From JBFHNV01 sp965365655 (GTDB lineage Bacteria > Pseudomonadota > Gammaproteobacteria > HK1): 5,161 bases of DNA. The notes under the pieces are model-generated. The model ran no database searches. It saw only the letters and a list, made by a program, of their open reading frames with translations, and was not told the origin of the DNA. The translations under genes and the position numbers were made by a program. The DNA is taken from the NCBI GenBank assembly GCA_965365655.1, contig CBDUCN010000347.1, forward strand, positions 1 through 5,161, written 5' to 3'. Shown here piece after piece: positions 1 through 5,161 of the stretch. The number at the start of each line of letters is the position of its first letter. The stretch's first letter is position 1.

Positions 1-1
1 C

Positions 2-211
2 GGGACGCTGATGTTCGACGCGAAGGACCTGCAGCCGACCCCGCCGTCCGCGTCCGTCGACGAGCACGCCGGGACGCTGATGTTTGACGCGAAGGACATG
101 CAGCCGACTCCGCCGTCCGCGTCCGCTGCGGACGCGGACGATCAGCTGGGCACCCTCATCTTCGACGCCAAGGACCACCCGCCCATGCCCCCGGACGCGG
201 ACGACAGCGAT
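2..211 (+). repeat. In-frame tandem repeat, three units, in the C-terminal tail
   Basis: Three in-frame units begin at bases 2, 71 and 149 and encode 23, 26 and 21 residues. Each starts GTL(M/I)FDAKD and continues through a Pro-rich linker into an acidic spacer. The first 54 bases of units 1 and 2 differ at only three positions (TTC/TTT, CTG/ATG, ACC/ACT), which points to a recent duplication. Unit 3 is more diverged, keeping GTLIFDAKD with a changed linker. The two degenerate T-x-x-F peptides that follow (RTVLF, ATRIF) keep only the core. More units may lie to the left of the window. Confidence 0.85.
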
Positions 212-307
212 CGCACCGTGCTCTTCGGGTCGGATGGCGGGTCCGGGGACGACGAGGACGACGACGGCGATGCGACCCGGATCTTCGGCGACCGCAAGAA
301 GAAGTAG
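2..307 (+). CDS. C-terminal fragment of an unidentified acidic repeat protein
   Basis: The reading frame is already open at base 2, reads Gly-Thr-Leu before the first Met at base 11, and ends at TAG 305-307. This is therefore the 3' end of a longer gene, and the Met at base 11 lies inside a repeat unit and is not a start. The visible 101 residues are low in complexity and very acidic (22 Asp, 2 Glu), with Pro/Ser/Ala linkers and a basic Asp-Arg-Lys-Lys-Lys end, so the tail is probably disordered and soluble. It holds five short T-x-x-F peptides: GTLMF, GTLMF, GTLIF, RTVLF and ATRIF. Each is followed by Asp or Gly, and the last four lie downstream of acidic residues. No catalytic domain, membrane segment or signal is visible. 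FHA domains are known to bind phosphothreonine and to read the residue at +3, so this could be a kinase-modified docking tail. That is inference, and the family of the missing N-terminal part is unknown. gdhA follows 125 bases downstream on the same strand. Confidence 0.7.
   Translation, partial: GTLMFDAKDLQPTPPSASVDEHAGTLMFDAKDMQPTPPSASAADADDQLGTLIFDAKDHPPMPPDADDSDRTVLFGSDGGSGDDEDDDGDATRIFGDRKKK
269..286 (+). other. Terminal DATRIF peptide, candidate phosphothreonine (FHA) ligand
   Basis: After the acidic run GDDEDDDG the protein reads Asp-Ala-Thr-Arg-Ile-Phe, then Gly-Asp-Arg-Lys-Lys-Lys and stop. An accessible Thr with acidic residues upstream and a hydrophobic residue at +3, close to a flexible C-terminus, is a layout compatible with phosphothreonine docking to an FHA domain. 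Neither the kinase nor an FHA partner is visible in this window, so function is inferred from pattern only. Confidence 0.3.
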
Positions 308-348
308 CAACCCGGGCCGGCGCGGCGGCACGGCGCACCCCGAACCCC

Positions 349-368
349 GTGCAGGCATCGTCCTGCGC
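349..368 (+). terminator. Small hairpin between the repeat gene and gdhA
   Basis: Bases 351-355 (GCAGG) pair with 362-366 (CCTGC) around a six-base loop. The stem can be extended by a T-G wobble (350/367) and a G-C pair (349/368). It lies 41 bases after the TAG of the upstream gene and 64 bases before the gdhA start. There is no T tract, so a role as a weak or factor-assisted terminator, or as a structure in the gdhA leader, is only a possibility. The rest of the 308-432 gap shows no convincing -10/-35 pair, so I cannot place the gdhA promoter; read-through from upstream is also possible. Confidence 0.25.
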
Positions 369-417
369 GCGGCGCCAGGGGGTGTGCGTGCCCGGGCCGG
401 CCGTCCACCACGAACGC

Positions 418-421
418 GAGG
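418..421 (+). promoter_or_regulatory. Weak ribosome binding site for gdhA
   Basis: GAGG lies 11 bases before ATG 433. The spacing is slightly long, but no comparable purine-rich site precedes the in-frame GTG at 349. This supports starting gdhA at 433. Confidence 0.45.
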
Positions 422-432
422 ACACACACCAG

Positions 433-1800
433 ATGGCTGCTGACAACGCTGCTGACGCGCAGGCCGAGCTCGAGCACTTCATGTCCGGGCTCAGGAAGCG
501 CAACCCCGGCGAGCCGGAATTCCACCAGGCGGTGCAGGAGGTCGCGGAGAGCCTGATGCCCTTCGTGCTCGCGAACCCGAAGTACCGCGACGGGCAGATC
601 CTCGAGCGCCTGACCGAGCCGGACCGGATCGTGATCTTCCGGGTGTGCTGGCAGGACGACGAGGGCAACATCCGCACCAACCGGGCATGGCGGGTGCAGT
701 TCAACAACTCCATCGGGCCGTACAAGGGCGGGCTGCGCTTCCACCCCAGCGTGACCCAGAGCGTGCTGAAGTTCCTCGGCTTCGAGCAGGTGTTCAAGAA
801 CAGCCTGACCGGTCTGCCGATGGGCGGCGCGAAGGGCGGCTCGAACTTCAACCCCAAGGGCAAGAGCGACGGCGAGGTGATGCGCTTCTGCCAGTCGCTG
901 ATGATCGAGCTGCACCGCTACATCGGCGAGGACACCGACATCCCGGCCGGCGACATCGGCGTGGGAGCGCGCGAGATCAGCTACATGTTCGGGCAGTACA
1001 CGCGCCTGGAGAACCGCTTCGTGGGCACCCTCACCGGCAAGGGGCTCGCGTTCGGCGGCTCGCTGGTGCGCACCGAGGCGACCGGCTACGGCGCGGTGTA
1101 CTTCATGGACAACATGCTCAGGGAGCGCGGCGAGACCATCGAGGGCAAGACGGCGGTGGTGTCCGGCTCCGGCAACGTCGCCATCTACTGCATCGAGAAG
1201 CTCAACGAGATGGGCGCCAAGGTGGTCACGTGCTCGGACTCGGGCGGCGCCGTCCACGACCCGGCGGGCATCGACGCCGAGAAGCTCGCGTGGATCAAGG
1301 ATCTCAAGGAGGTGCGCCGCGGCCGGCTCAAGGAGTACGCGGATCACTTCAAGGGCGTGAACTACCTGGAGGGCTCCACGCCGTGGAGCGTGAAGTGCGA
1401 CCTCGCGTTTCCGTGTGCGACGCAGAACGAGCTGGACATCAAGGACGCGAAGACGCTGGTCGGCAACGGGGTGATCGCGGTCGCCGAGGGCGCCAACATG
1501 CCGAGCACCCTGCCGGCGGTGCACCACTTCCTCGCGAACAAGGTGTCCTTCGGCCCGGCCAAGGCGGCGAACGCCGGCGGCGTCGCGGTGTCGGGCCTCG
1601 AGCAGGCGCAGAACTCGATGCGCATCGCGTGGAGCCACGAGGAGGTGGACGAGCGCCTGCAGACCATCATGCGCAACATCCACGCGCAGTGCGTGAAGTA
1701 CGGCAGCGCCGACGACGGCTACGTGAACTACGTGCGCGGCGCGAACCTCGCCGGCTTCGTGAAGGTCGCCGACGCGATGCTGGCCTACGGCGTGGTGTGA
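433..1800 (+). CDS. gdhA: Glutamate dehydrogenase, hexameric, probably NADP-specific
   Basis: This enzyme interconverts 2-oxoglutarate plus ammonium and L-glutamate in the cytoplasm, normally using NADPH for assimilation. The 455-residue product is close to the roughly 450 residues of hexameric bacterial GdhA and can be read end to end against it. Substrate-site motifs run in order: GPYKGGLRF with Lys98, PMGGAKGGS with catalytic Lys134, and PAGDIGVG with the catalytic Asp174. These sit six residues beyond the known E. coli Lys92, Lys128 and Asp168. The Rossmann domain shows GSGNVA at 245-250 and Ser-Asp-Ser at 268-270. The Ser, rather than an acidic residue, after the second strand fits NADP(H) use, but cofactor preference is inferred. 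The C-terminus (NYVRGANLAGFVKVADAMLA) is typical of the family. ATG 433 is chosen because the family-like sequence begins there and a GAGG site precedes it. An in-frame GTG at 349 would add 28 residues (Cys, Arg, Pro, His) unlike the family. No frameshift or missing catalytic residue is seen. The gene appears monocistronic and converges on the CoA-transferase gene downstream. Confidence 0.96.
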   Translation: MAADNAADAQAELEHFMSGLRKRNPGEPEFHQAVQEVAESLMPFVLANPKYRDGQILERLTEPDRIVIFRVCWQDDEGNIRTNRAWRVQFNNSIGPYKGGLRFHPSVTQSVLKFLGFEQVFKNSLTGLPMGGAKGGSNFNPKGKSDGEVMRFCQSLMIELHRYIGEDTDIPAGDIGVGAREISYMFGQYTRLENRFVGTLTGKGLAFGGSLVRTEATGYGAVYFMDNMLRERGETIEGKTAVVSGSGNVAIYCIEKLNEMGAKVVTCSDSGGAVHDPAGIDAEKLAWIKDLKEVRRGRLKEYADHFKGVNYLEGSTPWSVKCDLAFPCATQNELDIKDAKTLVGNGVIAVAEGANMPSTLPAVHHFLANKVSFGPAKAANAGGVAVSGLEQAQNSMRIAWSHEEVDERLQTIMRNIHAQCVKYGSADDGYVNYVRGANLAGFVKVADAMLAYGVV

Positions 1801-1872
1801 CCCGGGACCGGCCGGGGCCGGGCCGCGCGCCCGCCCCCGGCAGCGCGCCGCGAGACGGCCGTCGTGCGCTGC

Positions 1873-1905
1873 GCGGCGCGAACGCGCGCCGCTCGCGAGC
1901 GCGTT
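1873..1905. terminator. GC-rich hairpins in the convergent gap, possible bidirectional terminator
   Basis: GCGGCGCG at 1873-1880 is perfectly complementary to CGCGCCGC at 1885-1892, giving an eight-pair all-GC stem with an AACG tetraloop. An alternative stem pairs AACGCGC (1881-1887) with GCGCGTT (1899-1905) across an 11-base loop, so the two folds exclude each other. The site lies 72 bases after the gdhA stop and about 90 bases past the stop of the opposing CoA-transferase gene, where a shared terminator would be expected. There is no T tract on either strand, so it does not meet the classical intrinsic-terminator pattern. The rest of the gap 1801-1995 is GC-rich with no supported gene. Confidence 0.4.
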
Positions 1906-1995
1906 GCCGGCGTCCCCGCCCGCGTCTCTCCCTGCCGCGACGACGGGGCGCGGCGCAGCGGGACGGGTGCGCGCCGGAGGATCACGCGCCGCCGA

Positions 1996-3183
1996 TCAGA
2001 CGGCGCCCGCGTCGCGCAGCCCGGCGATCGCGTCCGCGTCGTAGCCGAACTCCGCGAGGATCTCGTCCGTGTGCTCGCCGCGCTCCGGCGTCGGGCGGTA
2101 CGGCTCGTCCGGCGCCCGGCTCAGGTTGACGCAGTTGCGCACGATGTCGAACTCGCCGATCGCCGGGTTGGATACCCGCCGCGTCATGCCGAGGTGCTTC
2201 ACCTGCGCGTCGTCGAACATCTCGTCGATGCGGTAGATCGGCCCGCACGGCACGCCGGCCGCGTTCAGCGCCTCCACCCACTCGTTGCTGGTGCGCCCGG
2301 TGAGCTTGTCCTGCAGCGCGTCGTTGAGCGCGTCGCGGTGCTCGAGCCGCCCGGCGGCGGTCGCGTAGCGCTCGTCCTCGGCGACCTGCGGGGCGCCGAT
2401 GGTGCGGCACAGGTCCACGAACATGCGATCGCCGGTGGTCGCGATGTTGATGTGCCCGTCGCTGGTGCGGAACACGCCGGTCGGGATGCTCGTGGGATGG
2501 TTGTTGCCCGCCTGCGGCGGCACCTCGTGGGCCATGGTCCAGCGCGCCGCCTGGAAGTCCAGCATCGCGATCTGCGCTTCCAGCAGCGAGGTGTGCACCC
2601 ACTGGCCCTCGCCCGAGGTCTCGCGCTCGAGCAGCGCGACGAGGATGCCGATCGCGGTGTACATGCCGGCGGTGAGGTCGGCGATGGGCACGCCCGCGCG
2701 CACCGGTCCCTGTCCCGGCAGCCCGGTGATGGACATCAGGCCGCCCATGCCCTGCGCGATCTGGTCGAAGCCCGGGCGCTGGGCGTACGGGCCGTCCTGC
2801 CCGAAGCCGGAGATGCTGGCGTACACCAGCCGCGGGTTCACCGCCTTCAGCGACGCGTAGTCGATGCCGAGGCGGTGCTTGACGTCCGGGCGGTAGTTCT
2901 CGACCAGCACGTCGGCGCGCTCCACCAGCCGCTTCAGCACCGCGATGCCGTCCGGGGACTTCAGGTTCAGCGTCATGCCGCGCTTGTTGCGGTGCAGGTT
3001 CTGGAAGTCGGGCCCGTGGCGCGCGCCGCCCATGCCCTTCGCCTTGTCCACCGCCGACGGCGCCTCGACCTTGATCACGTCGGCGCCCCAGTCCGCGAGC
3101 TGGCGCACCGCGGTCGGGCCGGATCGCACGCGGCAGAGATCGATGACGGTGAAGCGGGACAGCGGGCCGGTGCGGATGGCCAT
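1996..3183 (-). CDS. Family III (CaiB/BaiF-type) CoA-transferase
   Basis: The 395-residue protein belongs to the family that moves coenzyme A between carboxylic acids through an aspartyl-CoA thioester (formyl-CoA transferase, CaiB, BaiF and relatives). Visible marks are an N-terminal fold with VIDLCRVRSGP at about 13-23 and LADWGADVIKVE at 29-40, NKRGMTLNL at 66-74, and VLVENYRPDV at 92-101. GVPIADLTAG follows, with Asp169 at the position of the catalytic Asp169 of formyl-CoA transferase, then GEGQWVHTSLLEA at 191-203 and the HP..IPTGVFRTSDGHINIA segment at 229-248. The length is normal for the family, and the protein is cytoplasmic with no signal peptide. Formyl-CoA transferase has Gln at the position held here by Arg18, and its Gly-rich loop is not obvious here. 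An oxalate/formate role is therefore not supported, and the substrate cannot be assigned. The start ATG is backed by GAGGA ten bases upstream. The gene is divergent from the transporter at 3351, and no acyl-CoA dehydrogenase or ligase lies beside it in the window. Confidence 0.93.
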   Translation of the reverse strand: MAIRTGPLSRFTVIDLCRVRSGPTAVRQLADWGADVIKVEAPSAVDKAKGMGGARHGPDFQNLHRNKRGMTLNLKSPDGIAVLKRLVERADVLVENYRPDVKHRLGIDYASLKAVNPRLVYASISGFGQDGPYAQRPGFDQIAQGMGGLMSITGLPGQGPVRAGVPIADLTAGMYTAIGILVALLERETSGEGQWVHTSLLEAQIAMLDFQAARWTMAHEVPPQAGNNHPTSIPTGVFRTSDGHINIATTGDRMFVDLCRTIGAPQVAEDERYATAAGRLEHRDALNDALQDKLTGRTSNEWVEALNAAGVPCGPIYRIDEMFDDAQVKHLGMTRRVSNPAIGEFDIVRNCVNLSRAPDEPYRPTPERGEHTDEILAEFGYDADAIAGLRDAGAV

Positions 3184-3193
3184 GGCGGTGCAT

Positions 3194-3198
3194 TCCTC
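3194..3198 (-). promoter_or_regulatory. Ribosome binding site of the CoA-transferase gene
   Basis: On the minus strand GAGGA ends ten bases before the ATG at 3183-3181. It supports this start; another ATG at 3193-3191 is in a different frame and overlaps the spacer. Confidence 0.6.
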
Positions 3199-3239
3199 GG
3201 AGTGGGCGGGTGGGGCCGGCGGCGCCGGGCTGGCCGGTT

Positions 3240-3269
3240 ATTCAACCAGATGGCCGGAGCCGGCGACAA
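3240..3269 (-). promoter_or_regulatory. Candidate sigma70-type promoter for the CoA-transferase gene
   Basis: Reading the minus strand, TTGTCG (3269-3264, four of six matches to TTGACA) is followed after 18 bases by TTGAAT (3245-3240, four of six matches to TATAAT). The -10 lies in the most AT-rich patch of this otherwise very GC-rich gap. Transcription would start near 3233 and leave a leader of about 50 bases before the ATG. The call rests on consensus matching only. Confidence 0.4.
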
Positions 3270-3294
3270 ACGGGTGCCCGGGAACGGTCGCCGC

Positions 3295-3324
3295 TTGTGC
3301 CGTGAAGGCGCGACGGGCTAGCTT
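3295..3324 (+). promoter_or_regulatory. Candidate sigma70-type promoter for the transporter gene
   Basis: TTGTGC (3295-3300) is followed, after 18 bases, by TAGCTT (3319-3324), within GGGCTAGCTTCGCG. The -35 keeps TTG and the -10 keeps the leading TA and final T. Transcription would start near 3331, leaving a short leader of about 20 bases with the GGAG site. Its position just upstream of the gene is the main support. The two candidate promoters are back to back without overlapping, leaving 3270-3294 between them. Confidence 0.4.
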
Positions 3325-3339
3325 CGCGCCGGGCGTCTC

Positions 3340-3343
3340 GGAG
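3340..3343 (+). promoter_or_regulatory. Ribosome binding site of the transporter gene
   Basis: GGAG lies seven bases before ATG 3351, an ideal spacing, and fixes the start of the transporter. Confidence 0.6.
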
Positions 3344-3350
3344 ACCGCCG

Positions 3351-4583
3351 ATGGACATCGCCGGCACCCTCTCGCGCTGGAGCGGGGTCCCGCTGCGCGC
3401 GCAGGGCCCGGCGCTGCTCGCGGCCGTCGGACACGGCGGCACGCACTGGGTCGCCGGCATCTTCTACGTGCTGCTGCCCTTCATCACCCGCGACCTGGGC
3501 CTGAGCTACGCCGAGGCGGGGACGCTGGTGGCGGTGTTCCACGGCGCCGCGTTCGTCGCGAACTTCGGCAGCGGGATGGTGGTCGACGTCACCGGGCGGC
3601 GGGTGGTGTTCCAGCTGCTGTCGCTGGTGGCCGGCGCGCTCGCGCTGATGGGCTTCGGCGTGGCGCACGGCTTCCTCGCGCTGTGCGCGCTGACCGCGCT
3701 GCTCGGCGCGTCGAACAACCTGTGGCACCCGCCGGCCATCGCGCTGCTGTCTCAGACCTACCCCGCGAACCGCGGCTACGCGCTCGCGGTGCACGCGCTG
3801 GGCGCGAACCTGGGCGACACGGTCGCGCCGGCCGTGGCCGGCGTGCTGATCGCGGCAGCCGGCTGGCAGGCCACGGCCGGCTGGAGCGGGGTGCCGGCGC
3901 TGATCGCGGCGGCGCTGATCGCGGCCGCGCTGCTGCCCGTGGATCGCCCGCAGCCCGGCGCGCCGGCGCGCGGCGCCGCGTTCGGGCAGTACCTGCAGGG
4001 CCTGCGGCTCATCGTGCGCGATCGCGCCATCCTCGGCCTGTGCGTGATGGCGGGCTTTCGCACGATGACGCAGAACGGGCTCTACGTGTTCCTGCCGCTG
4101 TACCTGGTCGATGGTATCGGCGCCGGGCCGGTCGCGATGGGCGCCGCGATGATGGTGCTGCAGCTCGGCGGCGTCGTCGCCGCGCCGGTGGCGGGCGCGG
4201 TGTCGGATCGCATCGGGCGGCGTCCGGTGGTGCTCGCGGGCCTCGGTGTCAGCACCGTGCTGATCGCCGTGCTCACCCTGATCCGCGATCCGCTGGTGTA
4301 CGCCGCCGGGGTGTCGCTGCTCGGCTTCGCGCTGTTCGCGGTGCGCCCGGTCGTGCACGGCTGGATGATGGACCTCGCGCCGCCCGGCATGGCCGGCAGC
4401 GCGACCAGCCTGATGTTCGGCACGCAGTCCATCTTCTCGGTCCTGATGCCGGTGATCGGCGGCGCGGTCGCGGACCGCTACGGCCTCGCGTCGGTGTTCT
4501 ACCTGCTCGCGGCCAGCGTGCTGGTGGCCAACCTGGTGGTCGTCGTGCTGCCGCGCGAGGAGCGCCGCGCGCACCCCGCGTGA
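3351..4583 (+). CDS. Major facilitator superfamily transporter, 12 helices, Fsr-like
   Basis: The 410-residue protein is an inner-membrane secondary transporter. Hydrophobic stretches fit twelve helices, roughly at 20-43, 56-78, 87-105, 108-130, 147-171, 176-196, then after a cytoplasmic loop at 225-250, 262-284, 292-310, 315-338, 350-372 and 380-400. The MFS loop motif occurs in both halves: GMVVDVTGRR at 75-84 between helices 2 and 3, and GAVSDRIGRR at 282-291 between helices 8 and 9. A stretch at 119-160 with Trp-His-Pro, then RGYALAVHALGANLGD and a Pro, resembles the Phe-His-Pro and GLAQSIFQVGGNFG region of E. coli Fsr (fosmidomycin resistance), so an exporter or organic-anion carrier of that branch is likely. 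The substrate is not known. The protein has normal length, no frameshift, and a start supported by GGAG. It shares a control region with the divergent CoA-transferase gene and converges on the SCO-type gene 53 bases downstream. Confidence 0.92.
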   Translation: MDIAGTLSRWSGVPLRAQGPALLAAVGHGGTHWVAGIFYVLLPFITRDLGLSYAEAGTLVAVFHGAAFVANFGSGMVVDVTGRRVVFQLLSLVAGALALMGFGVAHGFLALCALTALLGASNNLWHPPAIALLSQTYPANRGYALAVHALGANLGDTVAPAVAGVLIAAAGWQATAGWSGVPALIAAALIAAALLPVDRPQPGAPARGAAFGQYLQGLRLIVRDRAILGLCVMAGFRTMTQNGLYVFLPLYLVDGIGAGPVAMGAAMMVLQLGGVVAAPVAGAVSDRIGRRPVVLAGLGVSTVLIAVLTLIRDPLVYAAGVSLLGFALFAVRPVVHGWMMDLAPPGMAGSATSLMFGTQSIFSVLMPVIGGAVADRYGLASVFYLLAASVLVANLVVVVLPREERRAHPA

Positions 4584-4636
4584 GCGCCGCGGCGGCGGCC
4601 GGCGGGCCTGCGGCGGGTGCACGCATTCGCGGGCGT
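4584..4636. other. Convergent gap between the transporter and SCO-type genes
   Basis: This short gap separates the stop codons of two converging genes. It is made of GCC/GGC-rich runs that can form several weak four-pair stems, but I see no convincing single hairpin and no T tract. A terminator is expected here from gene layout but cannot be picked from the sequence. Confidence 0.5.
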
Positions 4637-5161
4637 TCAGCCGGCCGCGGCCAGCACCTCGCGCACCGCGGCGGCCAGCTCCTCCGGCGCCGCGTCGGGC
4701 GGGAACAGCTTCACGACGCGGCCGTCGGTGTCGAGCAGGTAGCCGAAGGTGGTGTGGCCCATCAGGTACCCGCCCGCGCCGTCGGCCTCGCCCTTCTCGA
4801 ACGCGGCGCCGAACGCGCGCGCGACCTCCGCCAGCTCCTGCTCGCTGCCGGTGAGGCCGAGGAAGCTGGCGTCGAAGAAGCCCACGTAGTCGCGCAGCCG
4901 CTCCGGGGTGTCGCGGGCGGGGTCCACGGTGACGAACACGCCCTGCAGCCGGTCGCCGTCGCCGCCCAGCAGCGCGCGGGCGCGGCTCATCGCGTAGAGG
5001 GTGCCGGGACAGATGTCCGGACAGTGCGTGTAGCCGAAGAACAGCAGCACCGCGTCGCCGCGCAGGTCGCTCAGGCGGGTGGTGCCTCCGTGCTGGTTCG
5101 TGAGCTCGAAATCGATGCCGAGGCCGGCCTCCGCGAGCGAGGTGCCGGCCGTGTCCGGAGC
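4637..5161 (-). CDS. SCO1/SenC-family copper protein, C-terminal 174 residues (N-terminus outside window)
   Basis: SCO proteins are membrane-anchored or periplasmic thioredoxin-fold proteins that bind copper and help load the CuA site of cytochrome c oxidase, or act in periplasmic thiol/copper handling. The frame is open from the window edge to TGA 4639-4637. It reads FELTNQHGGTTRLSDLRGD, the usual entry to the domain, then VLLFFGYTHCPDICP with the two copper-binding Cys of CxxxC at 47 and 51 of the visible part (codons 5021-5023 and 5009-5011). VTVDPARDTPERL and MGHTTFGYLLDTDG follow. His136 in the latter (codon 4754-4756) matches the third copper ligand. All three ligands are therefore present and the domain looks functional. 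The GTG at 5050 is the Val in front of LLFF, deep within the domain, and is not a start. The signal peptide or membrane anchor should lie beyond base 5161. No oxidase genes are visible here. Confidence 0.92.
   Translation of the reverse strand, partial: APDTAGTSLAEAGLGIDFELTNQHGGTTRLSDLRGDAVLLFFGYTHCPDICPGTLYAMSRARALLGGDGDRLQGVFVTVDPARDTPERLRDYVGFFDASFLGLTGSEQELAEVARAFGAAFEKGEADGAGGYLMGHTTFGYLLDTDGRVVKLFPPDAAPEELAAAVREVLAAAG

Noticed and set aside
311..400. A ten-base direct repeat CCCGGGCCGG at 311-320 and 391-400
   Set aside because: It is a pure G/C string, likely by chance in such sequence, with no matching structure or mobile element between the copies.
349..432. An upstream GTG start that would extend GdhA by 28 residues
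   Set aside because: The extension (with Cys, Arg, Pro and His) does not resemble GdhA N-termini, and the GTG lacks a ribosome binding site. It also lies in a hairpin.
142..1683. A 513-residue open frame on the minus strand opposite gdhA and the repeat gene
   Set aside because: It is rich in Arg, His, Ala, Val and Leu with no recognisable motif, and it is antisense to a gene with a complete set of catalytic residues. GC-rich codon use creates such stop-free antisense frames.
645..2129. A 494-residue open frame on the plus strand in another frame of gdhA
   Set aside because: Its composition is dominated by Arg, Gly, Ala, Pro and His, it runs through the convergent gap into the CoA-transferase, and it has no family resemblance; it is a shadow of gdhA.
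1864..3321. A 485-residue plus-strand frame opposite the CoA-transferase gene
   Set aside because: Low-complexity Arg/Val/His/Ala composition and no domain; it is antisense to a well-supported enzyme gene.
3318..4622. A 434-residue minus-strand frame opposite the transporter
   Set aside because: Rich in His, Arg, Gln and Asp with no motif; it is the antisense of hydrophobic membrane-helix codons.
5048..5050. GTG as the start of a 137-residue SCO protein
   Set aside because: The frame stays open upstream to the window edge and encodes the conserved start of the SCO domain, so this codon is an internal Val.

Overview
This window is very GC-rich, with a strong preference for G or C at third codon positions. 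It carries ordinary housekeeping and metabolic genes. The hexameric GdhA, the SCO1/SenC copper protein, the family III CoA-transferase and the sigma70-like divergent promoters together suggest a high-GC proteobacterium. Gammaproteobacteria are the best guess, but this is an inference and the genus cannot be read from the sequence.

Layout, left to right: (1) The 3' end of an unidentified gene on + (to 307). It encodes an acidic, low-complexity tail with tandem T-x-x-F peptides. (2) gdhA on + (433-1800), a complete hexameric glutamate dehydrogenase that assimilates ammonium. (3) A very GC-rich convergent gap (1801-1995) with a strong hairpin that may terminate transcription. (4) A complete family III (CaiB/BaiF) CoA-transferase on - (1996-3183), with its catalytic Asp at residue 169. 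(5) A 167-base divergent control region (3184-3350) with a plausible promoter on each strand. (6) A 12-helix major facilitator transporter on + (3351-4583), resembling the fosmidomycin-resistance (Fsr) type. (7) A 53-base convergent gap. (8) The C-terminal part of a SCO1/SenC-family copper protein on - (4637-5161, running off the window), with the CPDIC motif and the distal copper-ligand His.

The genes do not form one pathway. gdhA links carbon and nitrogen metabolism. The SCO protein belongs to cytochrome c oxidase assembly or periplasmic copper/redox handling. The CoA-transferase and the transporter share a divergent control region, so they may be co-regulated, for example for uptake and activation of an organic acid, but nothing in the sequence names the substrate.

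No insertion sequence, CRISPR array, tRNA or rRNA was seen. I did not find a clearly new multi-gene system. The most unusual element is the T-x-x-F repeat tail at the left edge, which looks like a multivalent phosphothreonine ligand for FHA domains; that reading is a hypothesis. The very long open frames antisense to gdhA, the CoA-transferase and the transporter are by-products of GC-rich codon usage.
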